From Pseudomonas piscis (lineage in GTDB: Bacteria > Pseudomonadota > Gammaproteobacteria > Pseudomonadales > Pseudomonadaceae), in contig NZ_WHUV01000001.1 in NCBI RefSeq assembly GCF_009380155.1, positions 186,001-250,000 of the forward strand: a DNA stretch of 64,000 nt. The letters run 5' to 3'. The position numbers were made by a program, and so were the translations under genes. Under the pieces are notes generated by a model that made no database searches, was not told the DNA's origin, and worked only from the letters and a program-made list of their open reading frames with translations. Shown one piece after another: positions 38,913-47,855 of the stretch (its first letter is position 1; the number at the start of each line of letters is the position of its first letter).

Positions 38913-40064
38913 ATGCGTTGGGCGACCTATTTCGCCGTTTTGTCCGCTGTCCTGAGCGTGGGCCTGGCCCTGGGCATGACCATGCCGCTGGTGTCCTTCC
39001 GCCTCGAAGGCTGGGGCTACGGGCCCTTTGCCATCGGCGTGGTCGCGGCGATGCCGGCTATCGGTGTATTGCTTGGGGCGAAGATTTCCAATCGCCTGGC
39101 GGCCCGCCTTGGCACCGCCAGCCTGATGCGCCTGTGCCTGTGGGCGGGGGCGGTGTCCATCGGCTTGCTGGCGCTGTTGCCCAGCTACCCGGTGTGGCTG
39201 GTGCTGCGGCTGATCCTGGGCATGGTGCTGACCATCATCTTCGTGCTCGGGGAAAGCTGGATCAACCAGCTGGTTGTGGAGCAGTGGCGCGGGCGCCTGG
39301 TGGCGCTGTATGGCAGCGGCTACGCCCTGAGCCAGCTGGCCGGACCCTTGCTGCTGGGAGTGTTGGGCACCGAGCATGACTACGGCTTCTGGGTGTCGGT
39401 CGGCCTGTTGGCGGTGGCGCCCTTGTTCTTGCTGGGCCGCAGCGGCGCCCCGGCCACCGAGTCGTGCAGCGTGACCCTGGTGGGCCTCTGGCACTTCTGC
39501 AAGGCATTGCCGGCGATTGGCTGGGCGGTGGCGCTGTTCGCCACCTTCGAGGCGCTGATCCTCACCCTGTTGCCGGTGTATTGCCTGAGCCAGGGTTTCA
39601 GCGAGGACATCGCCCTGGCGATGGTCAGTACCGTGGTGGTGGGCGATGCCCTGCTGCAACTGCCGATCGGCGCCCTGGCCGACCGGATATCGCGCCGTGG
39701 GTTGTTCACCGGCTGCGCGGTGATCCTGCTGTGTTCCAGCCTGGCCATTCCGCTGCTGCTGGATAATCGCTGGCTGATCTGGCCGCTGTGGGTGCTGTTC
39801 GGCGCCAGCGCCGGCGGCTTGTTCACCCTGTCGCTGATCCTGATCGGCGAGCGCTATCGCGACGATGCACTGGTGCGGGCCAATGCCCATGTGGCCCAGC
39901 TCTGGGGGATCGGCTGCCTGGTCGGTCCCCTGGTGGCGGGAGCGGGCAGCCAGTGGGTCAGCGGCCATGCCATGTTGCTGCTGGTGGCGGCCGGTGCCTT
40001 CGGGTTGCTGCTCCTGCTGCTGCGTCCAGGCGCCTTCGGTAGCCCCCAGGCCCAGCCCTCGTAG
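38913..40064 (+). CDS. MFS transporter
   Basis: 383 residues from ATG 38913 with AGGAGCG upstream. About twelve membrane helices; the motif-A-like loop is AKISNRLAARLG and GALADRISRRGLF is its repeat in the second half. It resembles YcaD-type MFS carriers. Substrate unknown. It follows the aldehyde dehydrogenase gene on the same strand but behind terminator-like hairpins. Confidence 0.88.
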   Translation: MRWATYFAVLSAVLSVGLALGMTMPLVSFRLEGWGYGPFAIGVVAAMPAIGVLLGAKISNRLAARLGTASLMRLCLWAGAVSIGLLALLPSYPVWLVLRLILGMVLTIIFVLGESWINQLVVEQWRGRLVALYGSGYALSQLAGPLLLGVLGTEHDYGFWVSVGLLAVAPLFLLGRSGAPATESCSVTLVGLWHFCKALPAIGWAVALFATFEALILTLLPVYCLSQGFSEDIALAMVSTVVVGDALLQLPIGALADRISRRGLFTGCAVILLCSSLAIPLLLDNRWLIWPLWVLFGASAGGLFTLSLILIGERYRDDALVRANAHVAQLWGIGCLVGPLVAGAGSQWVSGHAMLLLVAAGAFGLLLLLLRPGAFGSPQAQPS

Positions 40065-40067
40065 TGG

Positions 40068-41636
40068 CTAGAGCATGCGTTCCAGGCCGATGCGGGTGCT
40101 CAGCCAGGCGTTGATCCGGCGCCACCAGCTGCCAGGCTCTTGATCCAGGCTGTGCAGCCGGCCCTGGTCCTCGGTGACCCAGGTCAGCTTGCCATCCTCC
40201 AGCCTGACCTCGTAGCTCAGGGCCGGGGCCATCCCCTGCCGGGCCAGCTCGCGTACGTGCCAGGCCAGCTCCGGACTGTCCACCAGCACCCCGACCTCGG
40301 TGTTCCACAGCACTGAGCGCGGGTCGAAATTGAACGAGCCGATGAAGCTCTTGCGCTGGTCGAAGATCATCGCCTTGCTGTGCAGGCTGGAGTCCGAGCC
40401 ATGGATGGAGCCACCGTGAAACAGCCTGGGCCCGCTGCCGCCGCGCTCTCCAGGCTGGCGTCGCAGCTCGTAGAGCTTGACCCCGTGCTCCAGCAGTGCC
40501 TTGCGATAGGGTGCGTAGCCGCCATGCACCACCGGGACATCGGTGGCTTCCAGGGAGTTGGTCAGCAAGCTCACCGCGACCCCGGCATCGGCGCGGCCCG
40601 TCAGGTACACCAGGCCGGACTGGCCGGGGACGAAGTAGGCCGAGACCATGATCAGCTCCTGGCTCACGCGCCGTAGTTCCGGTGCCAGCTGGGTGGTCAG
40701 CAACAGTTGCGGATCGGGGTCGCCCTTGGCCAGGACCTTGGCCGGCGCGTCCCACAGGGCCTGGTTCCAGGCCCAGATCAGTTCCCTGCGCCAGAGCTCC
40801 ATGCGCGGCTGGGTCTGGTAGGCCATCAGCTGTCGATACAGCGCCTGGTTCTGCCGGCGACTGTCCTGCAGCGATTGCTCCAGGCGTAGCCGGGTGTTGT
40901 CCAGGTCGTTGGCCGACGGGGCCCGGGACAGGAACTCATCCACCGGCTTGCTCAGAGCGCTGTTCCAGTATTGGTCGAAGCTGTGGCCCAACTGCTCGGC
41001 CACCGGGCCGACGCTGAGCATGTCGATGTCGGTGAAGTTCAGGTTGGGCTCGGCATCGAAGTACTCATCCCCCAGGTTGCGCCCACCGACGATGGCCACG
41101 CTGTTGTCGGCCAGCCACAGCTTGTTGTGCATCCGCCGATGTTGCTGCGAAAGGTTGAACAGGCGGCCCATGGAGCGGGTGAGGACGGTGCTGCGCCCCA
41201 GGTGCAGGGGGTTGAACAGGCGGATCTGGATCTGCGGGTGGGCCGCCAGGGTGGCGATGATCTGGTCCAGGCCGTCGCTGGTGGTGTCGTCCAGCAAGAT
41301 GCGCACCCGCACGCCGCGATCGGCGGCCTTGAGCAGTTCGTCCACCAGCATCCGTGTGCTGATGCCGTCGTGGACGATGTAGTACTGCAGGTCGAGGCTG
41401 CTTTGCGCCCGGCGAATCAATTCGGCGCGGGCCATGAATGCCTCGGTGCTGTTGGGCAGCAGGCGGAAGCCCGAGCGCCCTTGGTAGGGAGCGGCCTGGG
41501 CCTTGATCGATTGAGCGAACGCCGAGTCAGTGGCGGCCAGGGCCTGGCTGGGCCGGGGTGGCGTTTGTGGAGTGGCGCAGCCGCCGAGCCCGAGGCCCAG
41601 CAGCAGAAGCAAGGAGAACGCCTGTTTACGGCTCAA
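40068..41636 (-). CDS. Phospholipase D-family lipoprotein (cardiolipin synthase ClsC-like)
   Basis: 522 residues. The only available start before the signal sequence is TTG 41636 (an in-frame TGA is four codons upstream). Lipobox GLGGC at Cys19, so it is membrane-anchored. Two PLD/HKD motifs are present: HNKLWLADNSVAIVGGRN and HSKAMIFDQRKSFIGSFNFD. This two-motif lipid-type architecture matches ClsC/YmdC-type phosphatidyltransferases, which make cardiolipin from phosphatidylethanolamine and phosphatidylglycerol. Activity is inferred. Confidence 0.85.
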   Translation of the reverse strand: MSRKQAFSLLLLLGLGLGGCATPQTPPRPSQALAATDSAFAQSIKAQAAPYQGRSGFRLLPNSTEAFMARAELIRRAQSSLDLQYYIVHDGISTRMLVDELLKAADRGVRVRILLDDTTSDGLDQIIATLAAHPQIQIRLFNPLHLGRSTVLTRSMGRLFNLSQQHRRMHNKLWLADNSVAIVGGRNLGDEYFDAEPNLNFTDIDMLSVGPVAEQLGHSFDQYWNSALSKPVDEFLSRAPSANDLDNTRLRLEQSLQDSRRQNQALYRQLMAYQTQPRMELWRRELIWAWNQALWDAPAKVLAKGDPDPQLLLTTQLAPELRRVSQELIMVSAYFVPGQSGLVYLTGRADAGVAVSLLTNSLEATDVPVVHGGYAPYRKALLEHGVKLYELRRQPGERGGSGPRLFHGGSIHGSDSSLHSKAMIFDQRKSFIGSFNFDPRSVLWNTEVGVLVDSPELAWHVRELARQGMAPALSYEVRLEDGKLTWVTEDQGRLHSLDQEPGSWWRRINAWLSTRIGLERML

Positions 41637-41698
41637 GTCGGGTCATCTCGTATCACTGCACGGGGTACATGCCTGGCTTGGGACGAAAGGGGCAGGCG

Positions 41699-43123
41699 TC
41701 AGTCCTGGATGTCGCTGAGTAGCTGGCTGGCCGCGGCGCCGACCTTGCGTACCGCATCCTCGATCTGCGGGGTTGGCTTGGCAGCGTAGTTCATCCGCAG
41801 GCAATTGCGGTATTTGCCCGAGGCGGAAAAGATGCTGCCCACGGCGATCTGCACCCCCTGGTCCAGCAGGATGCGGTTGAGCTTCAGAGAGTCGAAGCGC
41901 TCGGGAAGTTCGATCCACAGCAGGAAGCTGCCTTGCGGGCGGCTGGCGCGGGTGCCGGCGGGAAAGTAGCGGCTGACCCAGTCCAGCATCAGGTCGCGGT
42001 TGCGCTGGTACTGGTTGCGCATCTTGCGCAGGTGGGGCTCGAAATGGCCGCCCTTGAGGAACTCGGCGATGGCCACCTGGGGCTGCGGAGCCGTGGAGCC
42101 GGTGCTGATGTACTTCATGTGCAGCACCCGTTCCAGGTAGCGCCCGGGGGCTACCCAGCCGATGCGCAGGCCCGGCGCCAGGGTTTTCGAGAACGAACTG
42201 CACAGCAGCACGCGGCCATCATCGTCGAAGGACTTGATGGTCCGTGGGCGCGGGTAGGTGTAGGCCAGTTCGCCATACACATCGTCCTCGATGATCGCCA
42301 CGTCGAAGCGCTGGGCCAGGGTCAGCAAGGCGCGCTTGCGCTGCTCGGGCATGATGTAGCCCAGAGGGTTGTTGCAGTTCGGGGTCAACTGTATGGCCTT
42401 GATCGGCCACTGCTCCAGGGCCAGCTCCAGGGCTTCCAGGCTGATGCCGCTGACCGGGTCGGTGGGGATCTCCAGGGCCTTCATGCCCAGGCCCTTGAGG
42501 GTCTGCATGGCGCCGTGGAAGCTTGGCGAGTCCACGGCGACGATATCCCCGGGCTGGCAGATGGCGCGGATGCTGGTGGACAGCGCTTCATGGCAACCGG
42601 TGGTGATCACCAGGTCGTTGGCACCCACCTGGCAGCCTGAATCCAGCATCAACCGCGCGACCTGCTCGCGCAGCTCCAGCACGCCGTAGATGTTGTCGTA
42701 ATGCAGGCCGGGCATGTCCTGGCGGCGGCTGAGCCGGGCCAGGGCCCGCAGCAGCGGCTTCATGGTCGGCGTGGTGATATCCGGCATGCCGCGTCCCAGC
42801 TGTACCACATCTTTGCGCGGCACCGCGCGAACCAGCTCCAGTACCTGGTCCCACTGGGAAATCTCCACCGGCCGCTGGGCCGGGCGGCCCACTGCGGGCA
42901 GGGCCGGCAGCTCGCGGCTGGGCGGCACGAAATACCCCGATTTGGGCTTGGGCATCGCCAGGCCGTTGTCCTCGAGCAGGCGATAGGCCTGCTGCACCGT
43001 GCTCAGGCTGACTCCATGCTCGAGGCTCAAGGCACGCACCGACGGCAGCCGGTCGCCGGGTCGGTAGAAGCCCTGTTCGATGCGGGTGCCCAGGAGTTCG
43101 GCGAGATTCACATAGAGGGTCAT
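41699..43123 (-). CDS. MocR-type regulator (GntR HTH fused to PLP aminotransferase fold)
   Basis: 474 residues. Residues 1-70 form a GntR winged helix (GDRLPSVRALSLEHGVSLSTVQQAYRLLE). After a linker, the class-I aminotransferase fold contains the PLP lysine segment CSSFSKTLAPGLRIGW and ITTGCHEALSTSIRAIC. MocR proteins sense PLP or amino acids/GABA-like ligands. It is divergent from a DUF1127 gene, with a striking half-site array in the gap. The target pathway is unknown. Confidence 0.92.
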   Translation of the reverse strand: MTLYVNLAELLGTRIEQGFYRPGDRLPSVRALSLEHGVSLSTVQQAYRLLEDNGLAMPKPKSGYFVPPSRELPALPAVGRPAQRPVEISQWDQVLELVRAVPRKDVVQLGRGMPDITTPTMKPLLRALARLSRRQDMPGLHYDNIYGVLELREQVARLMLDSGCQVGANDLVITTGCHEALSTSIRAICQPGDIVAVDSPSFHGAMQTLKGLGMKALEIPTDPVSGISLEALELALEQWPIKAIQLTPNCNNPLGYIMPEQRKRALLTLAQRFDVAIIEDDVYGELAYTYPRPRTIKSFDDDGRVLLCSSFSKTLAPGLRIGWVAPGRYLERVLHMKYISTGSTAPQPQVAIAEFLKGGHFEPHLRKMRNQYQRNRDLMLDWVSRYFPAGTRASRPQGSFLLWIELPERFDSLKLNRILLDQGVQIAVGSIFSASGKYRNCLRMNYAAKPTPQIEDAVRKVGAAASQLLSDIQD

Positions 43124-43156
43124 GCTGTTGCCTCGTAGTGGTGGGCGTGAGGACCG

Positions 43157-43240
43157 GTACAGATCGGCAAAAAATCCAGGATTCAGCAGGATTCTGGCTA
43201 AATCTGTATGGAGTTAATACAGATGCTTTGGCTCTGTATC
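43157..43240. promoter_or_regulatory. Four TACAGAT-type half-sites between mocR-type gene and DUF1127 gene
   Basis: TACAGAT at 43158-43164, ATCTGTAT at 43202-43209, ATACAGAT at 43217-43224 and TCTGTAT at 43233-43239. The central pair is a perfect 8-bp inverted repeat with a 7-base gap; the last three lie 15 bases apart. This is the likely operator of the MocR regulator. Confidence 0.65.
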
Positions 43241-43295
43241 GGTTTTTGCTTGCCACGCATCATGTCGGCTCATGGCAACTTGAGCAACAGGAGCG

Positions 43296-43547
43296 ATGCA
43301 GATGAGCGGCTTGAGCGATGTGCGGCTGTCGTTACACAGTCAGGAACTGGTGGCGGAGCAGGAACAGGCAGTGGAGCGAGCATCGTCCCGTTCCGCGCCT
43401 TCCGGCCTTGGCCGCTGGGGCTTGTACTGGCATCGGCTGAGCACGCGCAGGGCCCTGCTGGAGATGCCGGCCGAGCAGTTGCGGGATATCGGCCTGAGCC
43501 CTGACGAAGCACGGGAAGAAGGGCTCAAGCCCTTCTGGCGGCGGTAG
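43296..43547 (+). CDS. DUF1127 small protein
   Basis: 83 residues with CAGGAG upstream; a second ATG six bases later is possible. The C-terminal DUF1127 motif reads YWHRLSTRRALLEMPAEQLRDIG followed by LSPDEAREEGLKPFWRR. In other proteobacteria such Arg-rich proteins affect RNA turnover or stress responses, but no function is known here. It lies opposite the MocR gene and may be its target. Confidence 0.85.
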   Translation: MQMSGLSDVRLSLHSQELVAEQEQAVERASSRSAPSGLGRWGLYWHRLSTRRALLEMPAEQLRDIGLSPDEAREEGLKPFWRR

Positions 43548-43555
43548 CGGCGCTT

Positions 43556-43585
43556 GCCTGCCAGGGGCCCTTGGCCCTGGCAGCG
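43556..43585. terminator. Hairpin between convergent genes
   Basis: A 9-bp stem CTGCCAGGG/CCCTGGCAG (43558-43566 with 43575-43583) between the DUF1127 and FAD oxidoreductase stops. No T-run. Confidence 0.55.
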
Positions 43586-43602
43586 GGGAAGGTTCCTGGT
43601 GT

Positions 43603-44913
43603 TCAGGCCAGCTCTTTCAGGCGATGCCAGAGCATGCCCAGGGCCAGCAATGGCGAACGCAGGTGCTTGCCGCCGGGGAAGGTGATGTGCGGCACCTTGT
43701 CGAACAGGTCGAACCCCCCACCGTGCTGGCCGCTGATGGCTTCGCCCAACAGCTTGCCCGCCAGGTGCGTGGCATTCACTCCATGGCCCGAGTAGGCCTG
43801 GGCGTAATACACATTGGGCTGGTCCTTGAGCCGGCCGATCTGCGGCAGGCGGTTGGCGCCGATGCCGATCATCCCGCCCCACTGGTAGTCGATCTTCACG
43901 GCGGACAGCTGCGGGAACACGTCCAGCATCTTCGGTCGCATGTAGGCGGCGATATCCTTGGGGTCGCGCCCGGAGTAGTGGCAGGCGCCACCGAACAGCA
44001 GGCGCCGGTCGGCCGAGAGCCGGTAGTAGTCCAGGGCCACTCGCTGGTCGCAGACGGCCATGTTCTGTGGCAACAGCTCTTGGGCCTGGTCCGGGCTCAG
44101 GGGCTCGGTGGCGATGATGTAGCTGCCGGCCGGCAGGACCTTGCCGCCCAGTTGCGGATTGAGGTCGTTGAGATAGGCGTTGCAGCCCAGCACCAGGGTC
44201 TTGGCGCGCACCGTGCCGCGGGCCGCATGCACCTTGACCTCGGCCCCGTAGTCGATGCGGGTCACGCACGAATGTTCGAACAGGCGCACCCCCAGCCGTT
44301 GGGCGGCCTGGGCCTCGCCCAGGGCCAGGTTCAGCGGGTGCAGGTGGCCGGAGCCCATGTCGACCAGGCCGCCGACGTAGCGCTTGGAGCCCACCACGCT
44401 GTGCATTTCGCTGGCCTGCAGCAGGCGGGTCTCGTGGCGATAGCCAAGGCTGCGCAGTTCCTCGGCTTCTTCGGCAAAGCCTTCGAGCTCGGCGGGTTTG
44501 TTGGCCAGGTCGCAGTAACCCCAGGTCAGGTCGCAAGGGATCTGGAAACGCTCGATGCGCTGGCGGACGATCTCCACCGCCTCCAGGCCCATGAGTTTCA
44601 TCTGCCGCACGCCTTCGCTGCCGATCACCTTGGTGAACTGCTCCAGGCCGTGGCCGACGCCGCGAATCAATTGCCCGCCATTGCGCCCACTGGCGCCCCA
44701 GCCGATTTGCCGGGCTTCCAGCAGAACCACGCTGAGGCCGCGCTCGGCCAGTTCCAGCGCGGTGTTGAGCCCCGAGAAGCCGCCGCCGACCACGCATACG
44801 TCCGCGACCTGCTCGCCGGCCAGGGCCGGATAGTCCGGTTGTGGCAGGCTGCTGGCGGCGTAATAGGAAGCGGGGTGCCGGTCGCTGGCGGCGTACTGGA
44901 GGCTGGCGGGCAT
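43603..44913 (-). CDS. FAD-dependent oxidoreductase, PuuB/PauB-like
   Basis: 436 residues from ATG 44913 (MPASLQYAASDRHPASYYAAS); the upstream open frame overlaps the ykgJ leader. Dinucleotide motif VVGGGFSGLNTALELAERG, then GWGASGRNGGQLIRG, the usual DAO-superfamily opening. It resembles gamma-glutamylputrescine oxidases (PuuB/PauB). It probably oxidises an amine such as gamma-glutamylputrescine, in line with the KauB-like gene and pauR nearby. Confidence 0.85.
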   Translation of the reverse strand: MPASLQYAASDRHPASYYAASSLPQPDYPALAGEQVADVCVVGGGFSGLNTALELAERGLSVVLLEARQIGWGASGRNGGQLIRGVGHGLEQFTKVIGSEGVRQMKLMGLEAVEIVRQRIERFQIPCDLTWGYCDLANKPAELEGFAEEAEELRSLGYRHETRLLQASEMHSVVGSKRYVGGLVDMGSGHLHPLNLALGEAQAAQRLGVRLFEHSCVTRIDYGAEVKVHAARGTVRAKTLVLGCNAYLNDLNPQLGGKVLPAGSYIIATEPLSPDQAQELLPQNMAVCDQRVALDYYRLSADRRLLFGGACHYSGRDPKDIAAYMRPKMLDVFPQLSAVKIDYQWGGMIGIGANRLPQIGRLKDQPNVYYAQAYSGHGVNATHLAGKLLGEAISGQHGGGFDLFDKVPHITFPGGKHLRSPLLALGMLWHRLKELA

Positions 44914-45060
44914 GAAGGGCGTCGTCCTGATCGGGTCTGGAAAATGCACGGAGGATAATCCGCGCCTTTCCGGCGGGGCAACCGCAGGGCGGTCGGCGCT
45001 GACCTGGCGGGTGGATTTGAGGCAGAATCCACAGCCGTCCACGTGCCTGTAGGCCTTTTA

Positions 45061-45414
45061 ATGAGCTGTAACCGCCAGATCGTCCGTAGCCTGCGCCAGC
45101 AGATTCCCTCCTTCGAGTGCGTGCCTGGCTGCCACGACTGCTGCGGCCCGGTCACCACGTCGCCGGAGGAGATGTCCCGCCTGCCACGCAAGACCGCCGC
45201 CGAGCAGGACGCGGCCATGGCGGCGCTGGACTGTGTGCACCTGGGCCCCGAGGGATGCACGGTGTATGACGAGCGACCGCTGATCTGCCGCCTCTTCGGC
45301 ACCACGTCGAGCCTGCCGTGCCCCAATGGCCGGCGCCCGGTGGAGCTGATCCATCCGCAGGTCGAGAAGCAGATCCACGACTACATGGCCAGCCAGCGCC
45401 AGGTGCTGGTCTAG
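45061..45414 (+). CDS. YkgJ-family cysteine-cluster protein
   Basis: 117 residues. Cysteine-rich zinc- or iron-binding pattern FECVPGCHDCCGP, LGPEGCTVYDERPLICRLFG. Function unknown. It is divergent from the FAD oxidoreductase gene. Its stop codon lies inside the terminal repeat of the adjacent MITE-like element, so the annotated C-terminus may be shaped by that insertion. Confidence 0.85.
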   Translation: MSCNRQIVRSLRQQIPSFECVPGCHDCCGPVTTSPEEMSRLPRKTAAEQDAAMAALDCVHLGPEGCTVYDERPLICRLFGTTSSLPCPNGRRPVELIHPQVEKQIHDYMASQRQVLV

Positions 45415-45564
45415 CAGGCTGTTGAAAATCTACCTGCGTTGCCATCGCTGCGTTGAAAACAGGCTGGTGCGCCAGCCCGGTCAAAATGCTCACTTACCAC
45501 TCGTAAACCGCGCTTTTTCGCCTTGCGCTAGCTGCCTCGCCTACGTTTTTCAACGGCCTGCTAG
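45411..45564. repeat. MITE-like palindromic element with inverted termini
   Basis: About 154 bases bounded by CTAGCAGGCTGTTGAAAA (45411-45428) and its near-perfect inverse TTTTCAACGGCCTGCTAG (45547-45564), one mismatch. The inside has a central hairpin GGCTGG-TGCG-CCAGCC (45462-45477) and no coding capacity. It resembles non-autonomous repeats scattered in fluorescent Pseudomonas genomes. It lies between ykgJ and the convergent lrp gene and could act as a terminator. Confidence 0.75.
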
Positions 45565-45567
45565 CCT

Positions 45568-46056
45568 TCAGTCGGGAATCGGCAGGCTCAGGCTTTCCTT
45601 CACTTCCTCCATCACGATGTAGCTCTTGGATTCGCGCACGTGGGGCAGCTTGAGCAGGATGTCGCCCAGCAGCTTGCGATACGAGGCCATCTCCGAGATC
45701 CGTGCCTTGACCAGGTAGTCGAAGTCGCCGGAGACCAGGTGGCACTCCAGCACGTGGGGCAGCTTGAGCACCGCCCGGCGGAACTCTTCGAAGGTGTCGC
45801 CGGACTTGTAGTCCAGGCTGATCTCGACGAAGACCAGCAGGCTGCCCTTCAGATGCTGCGGGTTGAGGCGGGCGTTGTAGCCCATGATGATCCCTTCGCG
45901 TTCCAGGCGCCGTACCCGCTCGGTGCAGGGGGTGGTGGAGAGGCCGACCCGTTCCCCCAGCTCGGTGAAGGAAATGCGTCCGTCGGCCTGCAGGATGCGC
46001 AAGATGTTGCGGTCGATCTTGTCCAGGGCGCGGCGGGTCTGGTGGTTGGTTCTCAT
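45568..46056 (-). CDS. dadR: Lrp/AsnC-family regulator of the dad operon
   Basis: 162 residues from ATG 46056 (MRTNHQTRRALDKIDRNILRILQADGRIS); the frame is open 16 codons upstream. N-terminal HTH (SFTELGERVGLSTTPCTERVRRLE) and C-terminal RAM ligand domain (HVLECHLVSGDFDYLVKAR). In Pseudomonas this gene (dadR/lrp) activates dadAX in response to alanine. It is divergent from dadA with palindromes in between. Confidence 0.92.
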   Translation of the reverse strand: MRTNHQTRRALDKIDRNILRILQADGRISFTELGERVGLSTTPCTERVRRLEREGIIMGYNARLNPQHLKGSLLVFVEISLDYKSGDTFEEFRRAVLKLPHVLECHLVSGDFDYLVKARISEMASYRKLLGDILLKLPHVRESKSYIVMEEVKESLSLPIPD

Positions 46057-46088
46057 AGGGGATGCCCCTCCGTGAAAAGCGATATTGC

Positions 46089-46133
46089 CGAGAATTCTCG
46101 CCAAATATAGGCGGTTATATAGTGAAAATCACT
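46089..46133. promoter_or_regulatory. Palindromes in the dadR/dadA gap
   Basis: CGAGAATTCTCG (46089-46100) is a perfect 12-bp palindrome, and AGTGA-AAA-TCACT (46121-46133) is a second. They lie between the divergent dadR and dadA. They are likely Lrp-type or other operator sites. Confidence 0.45.
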
Positions 46134-46211
46134 GCCTGATGTTTCTTACACTGCGCGCATCTTTGCTTCGAATAACAATCGGCGGCGGTCAGCCGCGATG
46201 AGGATATGAAA

Positions 46212-47513
46212 ATGCGCGTTCTGGTCTTGGGCAGTGGCGTTATCGGAACCACCAGTGCCTATTATCTGGCTCAAGCCGGATTCGAAGTGACCGTGGTGGA
46301 CCGTCAGCCTGCCGTTGCCATGGAAACCAGCTTCGCCAACGCCGGCCAGGTGTCGCCTGGCTATGCCTCGCCATGGGCCGCCCCGGGCGTTCCGCTCAAG
46401 GCCATCAAGTGGCTGCTGCAACGCCACGCCCCGCTGGCGATCAAGGCCACCGCCAACGTCGATCAATACCTGTGGATGGCGCAGATGCTGCGCAACTGCA
46501 CCGCCAGCCGCTATGCCGTGAACAAAGAGCGCATGGTGCGCCTGTCCGAATACAGCCGCGACTGCCTCGACGAACTGCGGGCGGAAACCGGCATCGCATA
46601 TGAAGGTCGCAGCCTGGGCACCACCCAGCTGTTCCGTACCCAGGCGCAACTGGACGGTGCGGCCAAGGACATCGCCGTGCTCAAGGAGTCCGGCGTGCCT
46701 TTCGAACTGCTGGACCGCGACGGCATCGCCCGGGTCGAGCCGGCCCTGGCCAGCGTCACCAACATCCTCGCCGGTGCCCTGCGCCTGCCCAACGACCAGA
46801 CCGGCGACTGCCAGATGTTCACCACCCGCCTGGCGGAAATGGCCGTCAAGCTGGGCGTCGAGTTCCGCTTCGGCCAGGACATCCAGCGCCTGGACTTCGC
46901 CGGCGACCGGCTCAACGGCGTGTGGATCGACGGCAAGCTGGAAACCGCCGATCGCTACGTGCTGGCCCTGGGCAGCTACTCGCCGCAATTGCTCAAGCCG
47001 CTGGGCATCAAGGCGCCGGTGTATCCGCTCAAGGGCTACTCCCTGACCGTGCCGATCACCAACTCGGCGATGGCCCCGACGTCCACCATCCTGGACGAAA
47101 CCTACAAGGTCGCGATCACCCGTTTCGACAACCGTATCCGGGTCGGCGGCATGGCCGAGATCGCCGGTTTCGACCTGTCGTTGAACCCGCGCCGGCGTGA
47201 AACGCTGGAGATGATCGTCAACGACCTCTATCCTCAGGGCGGCGACCTGTCCCAGGCCAGCTTCTGGACCGGGCTGCGTCCCACCACCCCGGATGGCACG
47301 CCGATCGTCGGCGCCACGCCGTATCGCAACCTGTTCTTGAACACCGGCCACGGTACGCTCGGCTGGACCATGGCCTGCGGTTCGGGCCGCCTGCTGGCGG
47401 ACCTGATGGCCAAGAAGAAGCCGCAGATCAGTGCCGAAGGCCTCGACATTTCCCGTTATGGCAACCCTCAGGAGTCAGCTAAACATGTCAATCCAGCGCC
47501 AGCTCACCAATGA
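46212..47513 (+). CDS. dadA: D-amino acid dehydrogenase small subunit DadA
   Basis: 433 residues from ATG 46212, chosen because AGGA at 46201-46204 is well spaced for it and too close to the ATG at 46206. FAD motif [23 protein letters not shown], family segment [23 protein letters not shown]-terminal [16 protein letters not shown]. It oxidises D-alanine and other D-amino acids to imine/keto acids, feeding electrons to the respiratory chain. Its end overlaps the Rid gene start by 29 bases, suggesting coupling. Confidence 0.96.
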   Translation: MRVLVLGSGVIGTTSAYYLAQAGFEVTVVDRQPAVAMETSFANAGQVSPGYASPWAAPGVPLKAIKWLLQRHAPLAIKATANVDQYLWMAQMLRNCTASRYAVNKERMVRLSEYSRDCLDELRAETGIAYEGRSLGTTQLFRTQAQLDGAAKDIAVLKESGVPFELLDRDGIARVEPALASVTNILAGALRLPNDQTGDCQMFTTRLAEMAVKLGVEFRFGQDIQRLDFAGDRLNGVWIDGKLETADRYVLALGSYSPQLLKPLGIKAPVYPLKGYSLTVPITNSAMAPTSTILDETYKVAITRFDNRIRVGGMAEIAGFDLSLNPRRRETLEMIVNDLYPQGGDLSQASFWTGLRPTTPDGTPIVGATPYRNLFLNTGHGTLGWTMACGSGRLLADLMAKKKPQISAEGLDISRYGNPQESAKHVNPAPAHQ

Positions 47514-47838
47514 GCGCATGAGCCAGATCGTTGTTCACGGCGGTACCGTCTACCTGGCCGGACAGGTCGGGGACAACCTGCAGGCCGGGATTGAGCAACA
47601 GACCCGGGAAACCCTGGCCAGCATCGAGCGCTTGCTGGACCTGGCCGGCACCGACAAGACCCGGCTGTTGTCGGTGACCATCTACCTGAAGGACATCGAT
47701 GCCCATTTCGAAGGCATGAACAGTGTCTGGGACCAGTGGCTGCCCAAGGGCGTGGCACCGGCCCGGGCCACCGTCGAGGCCAAGCTCTGCGAGCCGGAAA
47801 TCCTCGTCGAGCTGTCGGTAGTGGCCGCCCTGCCTTAA
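47485..47838 (+). CDS. RidA-family protein of the dad operon
   Basis: 117 residues from ATG 47485 with CAGGAG upstream, overlapping dadA. The Rid motif [23 protein letters not shown] has the conserved Arg and Glu. It probably hydrolyses the imine products made by DadA before they damage PLP enzymes. It is conserved between dadA and dadX in Pseudomonas. It is distinct from the ridA beside spoT. Confidence 0.9.
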   Translation: MSIQRQLTNERMSQIVVHGGTVYLAGQVGDNLQAGIEQQTRETLASIERLLDLAGTDKTRLLSVTIYLKDIDAHFEGMNSVWDQWLPKGVAPARATVEAKLCEPEILVELSVVAALP

Positions 47839-47855
47839 ACGAAAAGATCCCTCTC

